Positions 18,995 to 28,186 of a stretch of 64,000 bases of DNA are shown here, in pieces. The position numbers and the translations under genes were made by a program. The notes beneath the pieces were generated by a model. That model was not told where the DNA came from and made no database searches. It worked only from the letters and a program-made list of their open reading frames with translations. Position 1 is the stretch's first letter. The number at the start of each line of letters is the position of its first letter. Origin of the DNA: JBNAGF01 sp049801055. Its GTDB lineage: Bacteria > Pseudomonadota > Alphaproteobacteria > Rhodobacterales > Rhodobacteraceae. The stretch is from assembly GCF_049801055.1 (NCBI RefSeq), contig NZ_JBNAGF010000002.1, positions 186,001-250,000 of the forward strand. The letters run 5' to 3'.

Positions 18995-19376
18995 GTGCCC
19001 TTTGCAAGATCCGCAACGCCTCCAGCGCCCTTTCGGCAAGATCTGCCGGCACAAAGACATGATCATGGTGGAACGCGGCGACGACGTTGGCCGGGATATC
19101 CACCTCAGCCAAGGCGTTTGACACCGCGGCTGTCAGCCCGACGCCATCCAACGCTGAATGAATCTTTAGGGTGATGCACCGCATTGGCTGCGACCCGGCA
19201 GGCGCAACCTCCAGAGGCAGGATCAGGGACACCCCTTCGGTCTCATCAAAACTGCCAATTGCTTCGGCGGGAATGACGCTGCCCGATGGCAGATGGGCAA
19301 AGGCAAAAACGCCGGGCCGCAGATCCGGATTCATGCCGGAAATCATGTCGTCCCTGTTGCCGACAGGTGTGCTCAT
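18981..19376 (-). CDS. ACT-domain protein
   Basis: The 131-residue protein consists of two small ACT-like modules (LRPGVFAFAHLPSG with EGVSLILPLE, then CITLKIHSALDGVGLTAAVSNALA). ACT domains bind amino acids or other small ligands. There is no enzymatic domain, so this is a free-standing sensor of unknown ligand. ATG at 19376 overlaps the ABC-F stop by 4 nt (ATGA), and its own stop overlaps marC. Confidence 0.85.
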   Translation of the reverse strand: MSTPVGNRDDMISGMNPDLRPGVFAFAHLPSGSVIPAEAIGSFDETEGVSLILPLEVAPAGSQPMRCITLKIHSALDGVGLTAAVSNALAEVDIPANVVAAFHHDHVFVPADLAERALEALRILQRAHGDD

Positions 19377-21232
19377 ACCATTTGCTCCGCGGCTTCCAGC
19401 TTTTCCTGCGCTTCCATCCACAGGGTTTCCGCGCGGTCCAGCCCATCCATTAGTTCGGCATGTTTTCTCTGCCAGCCCGGCAGCTCGTGTTTGCGGTCGG
19501 AATACAGCGTCGGGTCGGCGAGTTTTTCGTCCAGTTTTATCTTCATATCCTGAAGTTTTTCAAGGCGTTGTTCGCACTTCCTGACTTCCGAGCGCAATGC
19601 AATAATTTTGTCTCGAGAGGGCTTGGCAGGCCGTGGCGTCTCCGGTTTGGCTTCGGCTCTCCGGGCTGGTTTTTCGCGCGTCAGCAGGAAGCTGCGATAG
19701 GCCTCCAGATCACCTTCATAGGCCTTCACAGTGGCATCCGACACCAGCCAGAGCCGGTCTGCAACGAGGCTCAGAAGATGCATGTCATGGCTGACAAGGA
19801 TTACCGCGCCAGAATAGGCCGTCAGAGCTTCAACCAGCGCCTCGCGACTTTCGATATCAAGGTGGTTCGTCGGTTCGTCGAGAATGAGAAGGTGCGGTGC
19901 CTCAAGTGTGGCGATGAGCAGTGAAAGGCGCGCTTTCTGCCCTCCGGACAACCGGCCTACTTCGGTTTCGGCCTGCGCGGCACCGAGCCCGAACCCGGCA
20001 AGTCGCGCCCGCCATTGCGCCGGCGCCTCGTCGGGGCGCAGGCGGCGCAGGTGATCGAGCGGAGTTTCGTCGACGTAAAGCTCATCGACCTGATGTTGCG
20101 CAAAATATCCGATCCGCAGTTTCGAAGACCGCGTCATCTTCCCCGCCATCAGCGGCAGCCGGTCGCTCAACAGTTTTGACAGAGTCGACTTGCCTTGACC
20201 GTTCTTTCCCAACAGGGCAATGCGGTCGTCCTGATCGATGCGCAGGTTCAGCCGTTTCAGAACTTCAGTTTCACCATAACCGGTCACGCCGCCCTCGATC
20301 TGGATGATCGGCGGCGACATCTCCTCGGGCTCCGGGAAGGTGAAGGCGCGCAAGGCGGCCTCCTGCGGCGAGGAGATCGGCTGCATCCTTGCCAGCGCCT
20401 TGATCCGCGATTGCGCCTGCTTTGCCTTGTCGGCCTTGTACCGAAACCGGTCCACATAGGATTGCAGATGGGCGCGGCGCGCTGCCTGCTTCTTAGCCAT
20501 TGCTTCAGCTTGGGCCAGACGTTCCTGACGTTGGCGGGCAAACTGGTCGTAGGGGCCTTGATAGAGGGTAAGTTTGCGGTCTTCCAAGTGCAGGATAGAC
20601 CCGACCGCGCGGTTCAGAAGCCCGCGGTCATGGCTGACGATCACGACGGTATGCGGGTATCTGGCCAGATAACTTTCCAGCCAAAGTGCACCTTCGAGGT
20701 CGAGGTAGTTGGTCGGTTCGTCGAGCAACAGCAGGTCGGGTTGAGAGAACAGAACCGCCGCTAGAGCAACCCGCATACGCCAACCGCCAGAGAAATCCCG
20801 GCACGGTTGCAATTGCTCATCGTCATCGAACCCGAGCCCTTTTAGAATCGAGGACGCACGCGCCTCGGCCGACCATGCATCGATATCGGCCAGCCGGGTC
20901 TGGATTTCCGCAATGCGGGTCGGATCGCTGGCAGTCTCGGCTTCGGCCATTAGCGCGTTGCGTTCAGTGTCGGCGGCCAGAACTGTGTCGAGCAGCGACG
21001 TGTCGGATGCTGGTGCTTCCTGCGCGACTCCGCCTATGCGGGCCTGTCGCGGCAAAGAGATCTCACCGGTTTCCAATGCGATCTCGCCGCGGATCAGGCG
21101 AAACAGTGTTGTCTTTCCGGTGCCGTTTCGCCCCACCAGCCCAACCTTGTGGCCGGTGGGAATCGTCGCGCTGGCAGTGTCAAAAAGCGGGCGCCCTTCC
21201 ACGGCATAGGTAATATTTTCGATCCTCAGCAT
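19373..21232 (-). CDS. ABC-F family ATPase
   Basis: The 619-residue soluble protein has two ABC ATPase cassettes and no membrane segments, as in ABC-F translation factors (Uup/YheS/EttA type) that act on the ribosome. The first cassette has GLVGRNGTGKTTLFRLI and LLLDEPTNYLDLEG; the second has ALLGKNGQGKSTLSKLL, RLSGGQKARLSLL and LILDEPTNHLDIES. A charged linker (residues ~240-290) and a C-terminal coiled coil (~550-610) are present, which favours the Uup/YheS-like branch. The start at 21232 (MLRIENI) is the usual one. Confidence 0.92.
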   Translation of the reverse strand: MLRIENITYAVEGRPLFDTASATIPTGHKVGLVGRNGTGKTTLFRLIRGEIALETGEISLPRQARIGGVAQEAPASDTSLLDTVLAADTERNALMAEAETASDPTRIAEIQTRLADIDAWSAEARASSILKGLGFDDDEQLQPCRDFSGGWRMRVALAAVLFSQPDLLLLDEPTNYLDLEGALWLESYLARYPHTVVIVSHDRGLLNRAVGSILHLEDRKLTLYQGPYDQFARQRQERLAQAEAMAKKQAARRAHLQSYVDRFRYKADKAKQAQSRIKALARMQPISSPQEAALRAFTFPEPEEMSPPIIQIEGGVTGYGETEVLKRLNLRIDQDDRIALLGKNGQGKSTLSKLLSDRLPLMAGKMTRSSKLRIGYFAQHQVDELYVDETPLDHLRRLRPDEAPAQWRARLAGFGLGAAQAETEVGRLSGGQKARLSLLIATLEAPHLLILDEPTNHLDIESREALVEALTAYSGAVILVSHDMHLLSLVADRLWLVSDATVKAYEGDLEAYRSFLLTREKPARRAEAKPETPRPAKPSRDKIIALRSEVRKCEQRLEKLQDMKIKLDEKLADPTLYSDRKHELPGWQRKHAELMDGLDRAETLWMEAQEKLEAAEQMV

Positions 21233-21353
21233 GGTCAGCGGTGTGGCGCAGGCCGGTGTTGCTGTCAATCGGTGAAGGGAATCGGGATCCTGCGCCTTTT
21301 TTGTTGTTCCCTCGCGTCGTGTCTGTAGTTTGGCAGCAGCGAGGGAGCGCGTG

Positions 21354-21950
21354 ATGGAACTCGATCATCTGGCAGTTGCAGGACGGACACTGGATGAGGC
21401 CACAACCCATGTCGAAGAGGCGTTGGGCGTCTCAATGGTGCCGGGCGGAAAGCACGCGCATTTCGGTACGCACAACCGATTGCTCGGATTGCAGGGGGGG
21501 CTCTATCTTGAGGCTATCGCAATCGATCCTTCGGCACCACCGCCCGAGGACGCCCGCTGGTTCGATCTTGACCGGTTGCAAGGTGGGCCGCACCTGCGCA
21601 ATTGGATCTGCCGGGTTCAGGACTTTTCGGCCGTTCCCGAGGCTGCCGGAACACCTGTTTCCCTCAGACGAGGCGATCTGCGGTGGCAAATGGCCGTGCC
21701 GGAAACCGGTATTCTGCCGTTCGACAATCTGTATCCGGCGCTGATCCGCTGGCAGGGCAGGTTGCACCCGGCGGAATTGCTGCCCGACTCGGGTTGTTCC
21801 CTGCGCCGCCTGCTGGTGTCACATCCCGAAGCCGAGGCGCTGCGCGCTGCAGTAGCCCGGCTGACCGACGGGCGCGTGGTTCTGACCCGCGGTCCGGCGG
21901 GATTGCGGGCGGAAATCGATACCCCACACGGGTTGAGGGTGCTGGAATGA
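21354..21950 (+). CDS. VOC/glyoxalase-like domain protein
   Basis: The 198-residue protein begins MELDHLAVAGRTLDEATTHVEEALGV and fits the glyoxalase-like (PF13468-type) VOC fold, with the first conserved histidine in LDHLAV and the second metal-ligand region in HAHFGTHNRLLGL. Catalytic function is not known for this subfamily. GGAG is positioned before the ATG at 21354. The stop overlaps the GNAT gene by 4 nt. Confidence 0.85.
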   Translation: MELDHLAVAGRTLDEATTHVEEALGVSMVPGGKHAHFGTHNRLLGLQGGLYLEAIAIDPSAPPPEDARWFDLDRLQGGPHLRNWICRVQDFSAVPEAAGTPVSLRRGDLRWQMAVPETGILPFDNLYPALIRWQGRLHPAELLPDSGCSLRRLLVSHPEAEALRAAVARLTDGRVVLTRGPAGLRAEIDTPHGLRVLE

Positions 21951-22465
21951 TCCGACCGGCCCAGGCAGGGGATGCCAAGGCAATTGCTGACTTCTGGAAC
22001 CCTCAGATCCGCGAGACGATGATCACGTTCAGCAGTGTTGAGAAAACTCCGGAAGAAATCGCATTGATGATCGACCACAGGCCCATCTTTCTTGTCGCCG
22101 AACTGGAAGGGCAGGTTGTCGGCTTTGCGACTTATCGCCAGTTTCGCGGAGGAATTGGATATGCCCGCACGATGGAACATACGGTGATCCTTGCGCCGTC
22201 TGCACGTCAGCGCGGGCTGGGCCGTGCCTTGATGCGCGAAATCGAAGCCCATGCCAAAGCCGCCGGAGCCCATACGATGATTGCCGGCGTCAGCAGTGGC
22301 AACCAAGATGCGCGCGCGTTTCATGCCGCTCTGGGGTATGACTACGTGGTTATCTTGCCCGAAGTCGGTCAAAAATTCGAAAAATGGTGGGATCTTGTGC
22401 TGATGCAGAAATTTCTCTCGCCCCGCGTGTCGGAAGGCGCTGACATCGGCAATAGCTCTGGCTAG
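21947..22465 (+). CDS. GNAT family N-acetyltransferase (phosphinothricin-acetyltransferase-like)
   Basis: The 172-residue acyltransferase shows the acetyl-CoA binding motif APSARQRGLGRALM and downstream GYDYVVILPEVGQKF. The pattern WNPQIRETMITFSSVEKTPEEI resembles the amino-acid/phosphinothricin N-acetyltransferase branch. The ATG at 21947 lies within the preceding stop codon. The true substrate is unknown. Confidence 0.88.
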   Translation: MIRPAQAGDAKAIADFWNPQIRETMITFSSVEKTPEEIALMIDHRPIFLVAELEGQVVGFATYRQFRGGIGYARTMEHTVILAPSARQRGLGRALMREIEAHAKAAGAHTMIAGVSSGNQDARAFHAALGYDYVVILPEVGQKFEKWWDLVLMQKFLSPRVSEGADIGNSSG

Positions 22466-22474
22466 GGTGGCGGC

Positions 22475-23155
22475 ATGTCTCTCTGGACCCGGATAGCTGA
22501 CGCAATCGAAGCCCTGCGGCAGGGCGAAAGCCTCGGCGAGGTTTTCGAACGCTTGCGGACCCCTCCGCAGCGCAGCGTGGCCTTTGCCATCGCGGTCATC
22601 GCCCTTGGCGCCAAGATGGCCAAGGCTGATGGTCTGGTGACCCGTGACGAGGTCACGGCCTTTCGTGAGGTTTTCCAGATCGCCCGCGAGGACGAGGAAG
22701 GAGCGGCGCGCGTGTTCAACATGGCCCGCACCGATGTCGCCGGATACGAAGACTATGCCCGGCGTATCCAGCGCATGTTTGCCAATGATCCCTCTACCTT
22801 GTGTGATCTGATGGAAGGCTTGTTCCATATCGCGATGGCCGATGGATTCTATCATCCGGGCGAGAACGAGTTTCTCGAGGTCGTGGCCGGGATATTTGGC
22901 CAGACCGATCAGCAGTTTCAGGCGCTGAGAGCCCGTTTCGTTCCTGATGCTCCGAATGATCCCTATACCGTTCTGGGTGTCGATCCCAGCATGTCGCGGG
23001 AAGAGATCCGCAAAATCTGGCGGCAGCTGGTGCGCGATACCCACCCCGATGCAATGATCGCCCGTGGCGTACCGGAAGAGGCCATTCGCCTTGCGGAAAA
23101 GCGAATGGTTGACATCAATCGCGCATGGGATGAAATCAACGGGGCCGGCGCCTGA
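22475..23155 (+). CDS. TerB-like plus J-domain protein (DjlA type)
   Basis: The 226-residue protein combines an N-terminal TerB-like helical domain (about 30-150, with ALGAKMAKADGLVTRDEV and HIAMADGFYHPGENEFL) and a C-terminal J domain (about 165-225). The J domain keeps the HPD tripeptide in VRDTHPDAM, so it can stimulate an Hsp70 ATPase. Unlike classical DjlA it has no obvious N-terminal membrane helix, so it is probably soluble. Confidence 0.9.
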   Translation: MSLWTRIADAIEALRQGESLGEVFERLRTPPQRSVAFAIAVIALGAKMAKADGLVTRDEVTAFREVFQIAREDEEGAARVFNMARTDVAGYEDYARRIQRMFANDPSTLCDLMEGLFHIAMADGFYHPGENEFLEVVAGIFGQTDQQFQALRARFVPDAPNDPYTVLGVDPSMSREEIRKIWRQLVRDTHPDAMIARGVPEEAIRLAEKRMVDINRAWDEINGAGA

Positions 23156-23156
23156 A

Positions 23157-24170
23157 ATGCGGTTGGCCACGTATAACGTGGAGTGGTTTGCCAACCTGTT
23201 CGACAAACGCGACCGGCTACTGGTCGATGATGAATGGTCCGGGCGGCAGGACGTCACCCGCGCCCAACAGATCGAGGCCATTGCCAAGGTTCTGACGGCG
23301 CTGGACGCTGATGCGGTTCTTGTTGTCGAGGCTCCAAACACCGGTCGCACTCAGGATACCGTGCGGGCGCTGGAAAGCTTTGCAAAAATGTTCCAGCTCC
23401 GCACGCGCAGCGTGGCGATGGGGTTTGCAAACGACACGCATCAGGAACTGGCGCTTTTCTATGACCCGGATCAGATAGAGGTGCGACATGACCCGATAGG
23501 AGCTGAAACCGGCCGAAAGGGGAACAGCGATGCCCCCCGGTTCGACGGTGTTTTTCGGATTGATCTTGACATTGATGCGACCGAAGATCTGGTGCGATTT
23601 TCCAAGCCTCCAATTGAGCTTGCGGCGCAAACCTCATCTGGAATGGCGCTGCGCCTGATTGGCGCGCATCTCAAATCCAAGGCGCCACACGGCGCCAGAA
23701 CCCGGGATGAGATCCTCAGTGCATCGATCGCCAACCGGCGCAAGCAGCTGGCACAGGCGGTCTGGCTCAGGATGCGTGTCGAGGATCATATTGCGGCAGG
23801 TGAGCATGTGATCCTGATGGGCGATCTCAATGACGGTCCGGGACTCGACGAATTCGAACATCTCTTTGGCCGGTCATCGGTCGAAGTGCTGCTTGAGGCG
23901 GGGTTATTCGATCCGCATGCTGACCGGGCACGGCGTCCAAGGCCCGGCGCGGTGCCGTCGACCGCCCGGTTTCAGCTTCCGGGCGAGGCGCGGTATCTCA
24001 ATGCATTGCTTGACTACATCATGATCTCCGACAGCCTGCGCGCCCGTCGCCCCGTCTGGCGGATCTGGCATCCTTTCGAGGATGTCGAATGTTATCGAAT
24101 GCCGGAACTGCGCGAGGCGCTGCTTACCGCTTCGGACCATTTTCCGGTAACCCTCGATATCGAAATCTGA
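23157..24170 (+). CDS. Endonuclease/exonuclease/phosphatase family protein
   Basis: The 337-residue protein has the full EEP active-site set: ATYNVEWFANLF at the N-terminus, LIGAHLKSKAPHG, MGDLNDGPGLDEFE and ASDHFPVTLDIE. These residues support a metal-dependent phosphodiesterase or nuclease. No secretion signal is visible, so it is probably cytoplasmic. The start at 23157 is two bases after the J-domain gene's stop. Confidence 0.88.
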   Translation: MRLATYNVEWFANLFDKRDRLLVDDEWSGRQDVTRAQQIEAIAKVLTALDADAVLVVEAPNTGRTQDTVRALESFAKMFQLRTRSVAMGFANDTHQELALFYDPDQIEVRHDPIGAETGRKGNSDAPRFDGVFRIDLDIDATEDLVRFSKPPIELAAQTSSGMALRLIGAHLKSKAPHGARTRDEILSASIANRRKQLAQAVWLRMRVEDHIAAGEHVILMGDLNDGPGLDEFEHLFGRSSVEVLLEAGLFDPHADRARRPRPGAVPSTARFQLPGEARYLNALLDYIMISDSLRARRPVWRIWHPFEDVECYRMPELREALLTASDHFPVTLDIEI

Positions 24171-24209
24171 CACTTAACCAGCGACGAAACAGCACCTATA
24201 TCACTTGCC

Positions 24210-24641
24210 ATGAAACAGATTTTCGTCGCCGTGACCGCCTTGACCATTGCGTTTCCTGCCTTTGCCGAGGCGCCAAAGCAGGGATCGGAACAGGATCAAC
24301 CATCTGAGGGCAAGTCCCTTATGGAAGAGGGGATGGAGCTGTTCTGGGAAGGATTGCGCAAAGAAATGTCGCCGGCCATGGAAGACCTGCAGGATCTCGC
24401 CCGGCAGTTTGGCCCAACGATGCAGGATTTCATGTCCGAGATGGGCCCGGCATTGGGGAAGTTGGCAGAAGAGGTCAAGGATTGGAGCGCCTATCATCCG
24501 CCTGAATTCTTGCCCAATGGCGATATCATCATTCGCAAGAAAACCGAGCTGGAACCACCAGAAGAGGCCCCCGACGCAGCGCCGGACTCTGAGGACCAGC
24601 CCGACGACGCGCCGACCACCGATATGGGCACCGATATCTGA
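24210..24641 (+). CDS. Small secreted acidic protein of unknown function
   Basis: The 143-residue product has a signal peptide (MKQIFVAVTALTIAFPAFA). The mature helical part has repeated ME/LA heptad-like residues (about 35-90), then YHPPEFLPNGDIIIRKKTEL and a proline/aspartate-rich acidic tail. The block YHPPEFLPNGDI is recurrent in roseobacter proteins as far as I can recall. No catalytic motif is seen. Confidence 0.7.
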   Translation: MKQIFVAVTALTIAFPAFAEAPKQGSEQDQPSEGKSLMEEGMELFWEGLRKEMSPAMEDLQDLARQFGPTMQDFMSEMGPALGKLAEEVKDWSAYHPPEFLPNGDIIIRKKTELEPPEEAPDAAPDSEDQPDDAPTTDMGTDI

Positions 24642-24668
24642 GTCGGATATGGACCGCTCAGGTCAGGC

Positions 24669-26261
24669 TCACGTCTTGCCCGGCCGGTTTTTCTTGAAAC
24701 GAACTTCAAACTCTGCTTCCAGCGAATCCGCCAACGCGCCGAGCCGGGCCTGTGCCACTTCGCCGTAGAGTGGTTCGGCCTCAGGCGGCAGCGTAAGTTT
24801 CAATCGCCGCTTCTTGGGTTGCCAGTGGAGCTCACCCAGAGGTCCATCTGTCCGCATCCACAGCATGGCGCCAAACCGCATCGCTTTTCCGAGGATTTCG
24901 GCCGCCTTGGCATCTTTCTCGTCCAGCAGGTTGTAGAGCGGCTGGAATCGGTCACCAACGCGCTTGTTGCGATAGCGATGCTGTAGTGCAACGCCCAGAA
25001 ACACCCGCTCCGAATGCTTCAGACCACCAAGATTGGCCCGGGTTGCATTGTCAAAGCAGATTTCGGCCCGATAGTCAGGATGGGCGCGCCAACTGACGTC
25101 GTGGAGCAGGCAGGCCGCGCGCACCAGCCGCGTCTTTGAGGGTGGTGCGGATTTGAAGAGCGGCATGAGAAAATCGTAAAGCTGAGTGCCGAAACCGGGC
25201 AGCCGGGCGTCCTTTGCCTCGGCAAAGTGACAGGCTTCGATCAGGGGGTCGCGGTCCCGCAAACGCTGCGGCATCTGGTCATACAGAAGCCCTTCGCGGA
25301 TACCATAGCTGGAAACAGCGATGTCCTTTGGTTTGAACACCCGGATCAAACGCATCAGCACGTCGATGGCAAAGGGCACCAGCGCGGCACGGGCCGAAGA
25401 AACCCCGGCTTGTCCGCGCAGCTCTTCCAGATCGTTCTGTTCGATGTAGCGGGCCGTCTTCTGGATGTCCGCAATCGACATGCGGTATTCGTGCAGCACC
25501 CGAAGCGGGTAGTCGCGCCGAACCATGTCAATCCGGGCGATGGCCCGCCAACTGCCTCCAACAAGGAACAAACGGTCACGCTGCGGCCCAAGTTGCCCGC
25601 GTAATTCCTCCATCACCGATTTGATCTGCGCCTTGCGTCCCCGCCGTCCGCCGGGGATGTCCCGCAGCTTGAGCGGGCCGAGGTCCGAGGTGATGCGCTT
25701 GCCGACCTGTCCCTGTCCGATCTCGGCCAATTCCATTGAGGAGCCACCGATATCGCAGATCAGCCCGTAAGCGCCGGGCCAACCCAACAACACACCTTGT
25801 GCCGACAGCCGGGCTTCCTCCCGCCCGTCGATGACCTGAATCACAAGCCCGGTTTCGCGCAACACCTCGGCGCAGAACTCCGGACCGTCTTCGGCATCGC
25901 GAACAGCTGCGGTTGCGACCACGCGCAGGGGAGGCAGGTCCAGGCCCCGGGCAATATGTTGAAAGCGGTTCAGGGCCGATATTGCACGGGTGCGCCCTTG
26001 GGGATTGAGGCGTCCGGTTTCCGACAAGCCCGCGCCTAGCGCACACATGATTTTCTCGTTGTAGAAATAGGCTGGCGATCGTGCCGCACCGTCGAACACA
26101 ACCATCCGGACCGAGTTCGATCCGACATCGACCACGCCAACATGGCTCAGGGCTCGTGCGCCGGGATCATCGAATAACGGTCTGCCGAATGATCCCCAGT
26201 CGGGGGTGCGGTCAAGTGCCGGAGCGGGCTCGGAAATTCCGTTGGCCATATCGGGGGTCAT
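24669..26261 (-). CDS. ppx: Ppx/GppA-family exopolyphosphatase
   Basis: The 530-residue protein has the actin-fold phosphate loops GVVDVGSNSVRMVVFDG and LICDIGGSSMELAEIG of the Ppx/GppA family, which hydrolyse polyphosphate or pppGpp. The C-terminal region contains an HD-like helical portion (ACLLHDVSWRAHPDYR). AGGGA lies six nt before the ATG at 26261. Length and the C-terminal domain fit the longer alphaproteobacterial Ppx form. Confidence 0.92.
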   Translation of the reverse strand: MTPDMANGISEPAPALDRTPDWGSFGRPLFDDPGARALSHVGVVDVGSNSVRMVVFDGAARSPAYFYNEKIMCALGAGLSETGRLNPQGRTRAISALNRFQHIARGLDLPPLRVVATAAVRDAEDGPEFCAEVLRETGLVIQVIDGREEARLSAQGVLLGWPGAYGLICDIGGSSMELAEIGQGQVGKRITSDLGPLKLRDIPGGRRGRKAQIKSVMEELRGQLGPQRDRLFLVGGSWRAIARIDMVRRDYPLRVLHEYRMSIADIQKTARYIEQNDLEELRGQAGVSSARAALVPFAIDVLMRLIRVFKPKDIAVSSYGIREGLLYDQMPQRLRDRDPLIEACHFAEAKDARLPGFGTQLYDFLMPLFKSAPPSKTRLVRAACLLHDVSWRAHPDYRAEICFDNATRANLGGLKHSERVFLGVALQHRYRNKRVGDRFQPLYNLLDEKDAKAAEILGKAMRFGAMLWMRTDGPLGELHWQPKKRRLKLTLPPEAEPLYGEVAQARLGALADSLEAEFEVRFKKNRPGKT

Positions 26262-26312
26262 GTCGGTCCCTATGTGATCTGCCCGGCAGGATGCAAGACG
26301 GTTGGGCAGGGG

Positions 26313-27011
26313 TCAATCGTCGTCAGCGGTCTGAATGCTCTGTTGCCCTGCGCCCAAAACGCGCGCCGCAAAGGTTCGGGTAATCGGCCTGCTTTCAGCC
26401 AGCGCAATCCGGTCAAGATCTTCGACGATGCCGGCGGCGTGATCGAAGGCGCGGTCCATGTGGCGGACGAGGTACGAGATCACCTCGGGTTTCGGGTTTA
26501 ACTGGCGGTCGGCAAACAGTTTGGCCAGTACGGCGGCCAGCAACGCATCGTCCGGTGGATTCAGCGCAACATGATGTGTGCCCTGCAAACGGCTTTGCAG
26601 GTCGGGCAAGGGAAGGGCCCAATGCGTAGGATCCCCGCGGCCAGTCAGAAGCAGCGTATGACCTTCGGCAAGAACGAGATTGTGCAGGTGGAACAGCGCG
26701 GATTGGGCCTCTGGCGTGCCCGCAATGTCCGGGACATCCTCGACGGCGACATGCCCCTTGGCGAGATCCGGGACCATATCGCCAGTCAATGCCGCGGCAG
26801 AAACTATCCTGGCGCCGCGCTGGCTGGCCCAAACATGGGTCAGGTGCGTCTTTCCCGATCCGGTAGGACCGCTCAACACCAGTTTGTTGCCGGGCCACGC
26901 CGTGGCCGCGTCGACAGTCGCCACGGCCAGCGCGTTGGCAGGAGAGACGAAGAAATCCTCTCGCCCCAATGCTGTTTTGGCGGGCAAGTCAAAGCTTAGC
27001 TGCTCGGCCAT
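26313..27011 (-). CDS. hdaA: HdaA-type DnaA-related regulator of replication initiation
   Basis: The 232-residue protein is a DnaA/Hda-like AAA+ protein without the DnaA DNA-binding domain IV. It starts MAEQLSFDLPAKTALGREDF, where QLSFDL is a clamp-binding-like motif, and has the Walker A LSGPTGSGKTHLTHVW. In Caulobacter and E. coli such proteins promote hydrolysis of DnaA-ATP after initiation (RIDA). It lies 1 nt after the stop of the AI-2E family transporter gene, an arrangement frequent in Alphaproteobacteria. Confidence 0.88.
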   Translation of the reverse strand: MAEQLSFDLPAKTALGREDFFVSPANALAVATVDAATAWPGNKLVLSGPTGSGKTHLTHVWASQRGARIVSAAALTGDMVPDLAKGHVAVEDVPDIAGTPEAQSALFHLHNLVLAEGHTLLLTGRGDPTHWALPLPDLQSRLQGTHHVALNPPDDALLAAVLAKLFADRQLNPKPEVISYLVRHMDRAFDHAAGIVEDLDRIALAESRPITRTFAARVLGAGQQSIQTADDD

Positions 27012-27012
27012 T

Positions 27013-28095
27013 TTACTCGGCGTCTCCGCTTGCTTCCACCTGACCGGAGCTACCCTTGTAGAGCGGACTTCCGAGATAGTAATTGACGGCAAATCTGGCC
27101 AGAACGCCCAATGCGGCGGCCACGGGGACAGCAATCAGCATTCCGACGAACCCAAACAGGGCTCCGAACACCGACAGGGCCAGCAGCAGCCAGACTGGAT
27201 GCAGGCCGACCGAATTGCCCACCAGCTTCGGTGTCAGGAAATTGCCTTCGGTAATCTGGCCGATTACGAAAATACCGGCGACAAGGCCGATCTGGGCCCA
27301 GTCTCCCCAGAACTGGAACAGGGCAAGCCCGATCGCCAGCGCCCCTCCGATCATCGCGCCCAGATAGGGGATGAAGGTCACGAGCCCGGCGATGAACCCG
27401 ACGATGAGCCCGAATTGCAGCCCGACGGCCATCAGGGCAACGGCGTAATATGTGCCAAGGATCAGGCAGACGGTGCCCATGCCGCGCACGAAGGACGCCA
27501 GAACGCTGTCGATTTCTTTGGCCATTTGGCGAAGGACCGGAGCGGGGTCGCGGGGCAACAACTCGTCGATCCGTTCGATCATGCGATCCCAGTCCAGCAA
27601 CAGGTAAACCGCGACAACCGGAACGATCACCATCAGAACCACCACGTTGATTGCCGACCCCAGCGAGGCGACAACAGATTGCAACACCTCGGCGGATTTC
27701 TCCTTGAAGGTATCTGAAAACGAAAGCAGCACCTGATGGGTGCTCGATTCCCTGTCCAGCAGTGACGGAAACCGGGTTTCAAGGAATGTACGGAGATCCC
27801 GGAACAATTGCGGCAGGATCTCGATCAGGTCGACCAGCTGGGACACGAGCGCAGGCACCACCGCCACAACAATGACGACAAACAACACGACCGACGTGAC
27901 CGTGATCAGCGCAGTGGCCGCTACCCGTGACAGCCCCAACCTTTCCAGTCGGTCGGCGACCGGGTCGATGAAATAGGCAATAGCCCCTCCGATCACGAAG
28001 GGCAGCAGCACATCTCCCAGAAGCCAGAGCACCAGGATGAAAATTGCGGCAGCTAGCCCCCAGTATCTGAGCTGGGTCTGGACGGGGAGGGCCAT
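27013..28095 (-). CDS. AI-2E family transporter (PerM/TqsA type)
   Basis: The 360-residue integral membrane protein has eight predicted segments in the family layout: an N-terminal pair including LPFVIGGAIAYFIDPVADRL, a large central loop (residues ~90-150) and a C-terminal block with GFIAGLVTFIPYLGAMIGG. Family members export or pass small molecules and ions; the AI-2E name does not establish autoinducer transport here. It is upstream of hdaA in one unit. Confidence 0.9.
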   Translation of the reverse strand: MALPVQTQLRYWGLAAAIFILVLWLLGDVLLPFVIGGAIAYFIDPVADRLERLGLSRVAATALITVTSVVLFVVIVVAVVPALVSQLVDLIEILPQLFRDLRTFLETRFPSLLDRESSTHQVLLSFSDTFKEKSAEVLQSVVASLGSAINVVVLMVIVPVVAVYLLLDWDRMIERIDELLPRDPAPVLRQMAKEIDSVLASFVRGMGTVCLILGTYYAVALMAVGLQFGLIVGFIAGLVTFIPYLGAMIGGALAIGLALFQFWGDWAQIGLVAGIFVIGQITEGNFLTPKLVGNSVGLHPVWLLLALSVFGALFGFVGMLIAVPVAAALGVLARFAVNYYLGSPLYKGSSGQVEASGDAE

Positions 28096-28186
28096 GTACG
28101 GGCTCCGGATGTTGTCGTTTGTGCCCTACACATCGCCCATGAGACATTCCGGCGCAAGGCTCCTTGTCGGGTGTCGGGGGGCGTTC

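Noticed and set aside
21617..23350. Minus-strand open frame of 577 codons
   Set aside because: It overlaps the VOC, GNAT and J-domain genes on the other strand; high-GC codon structure makes long antisense frames common.
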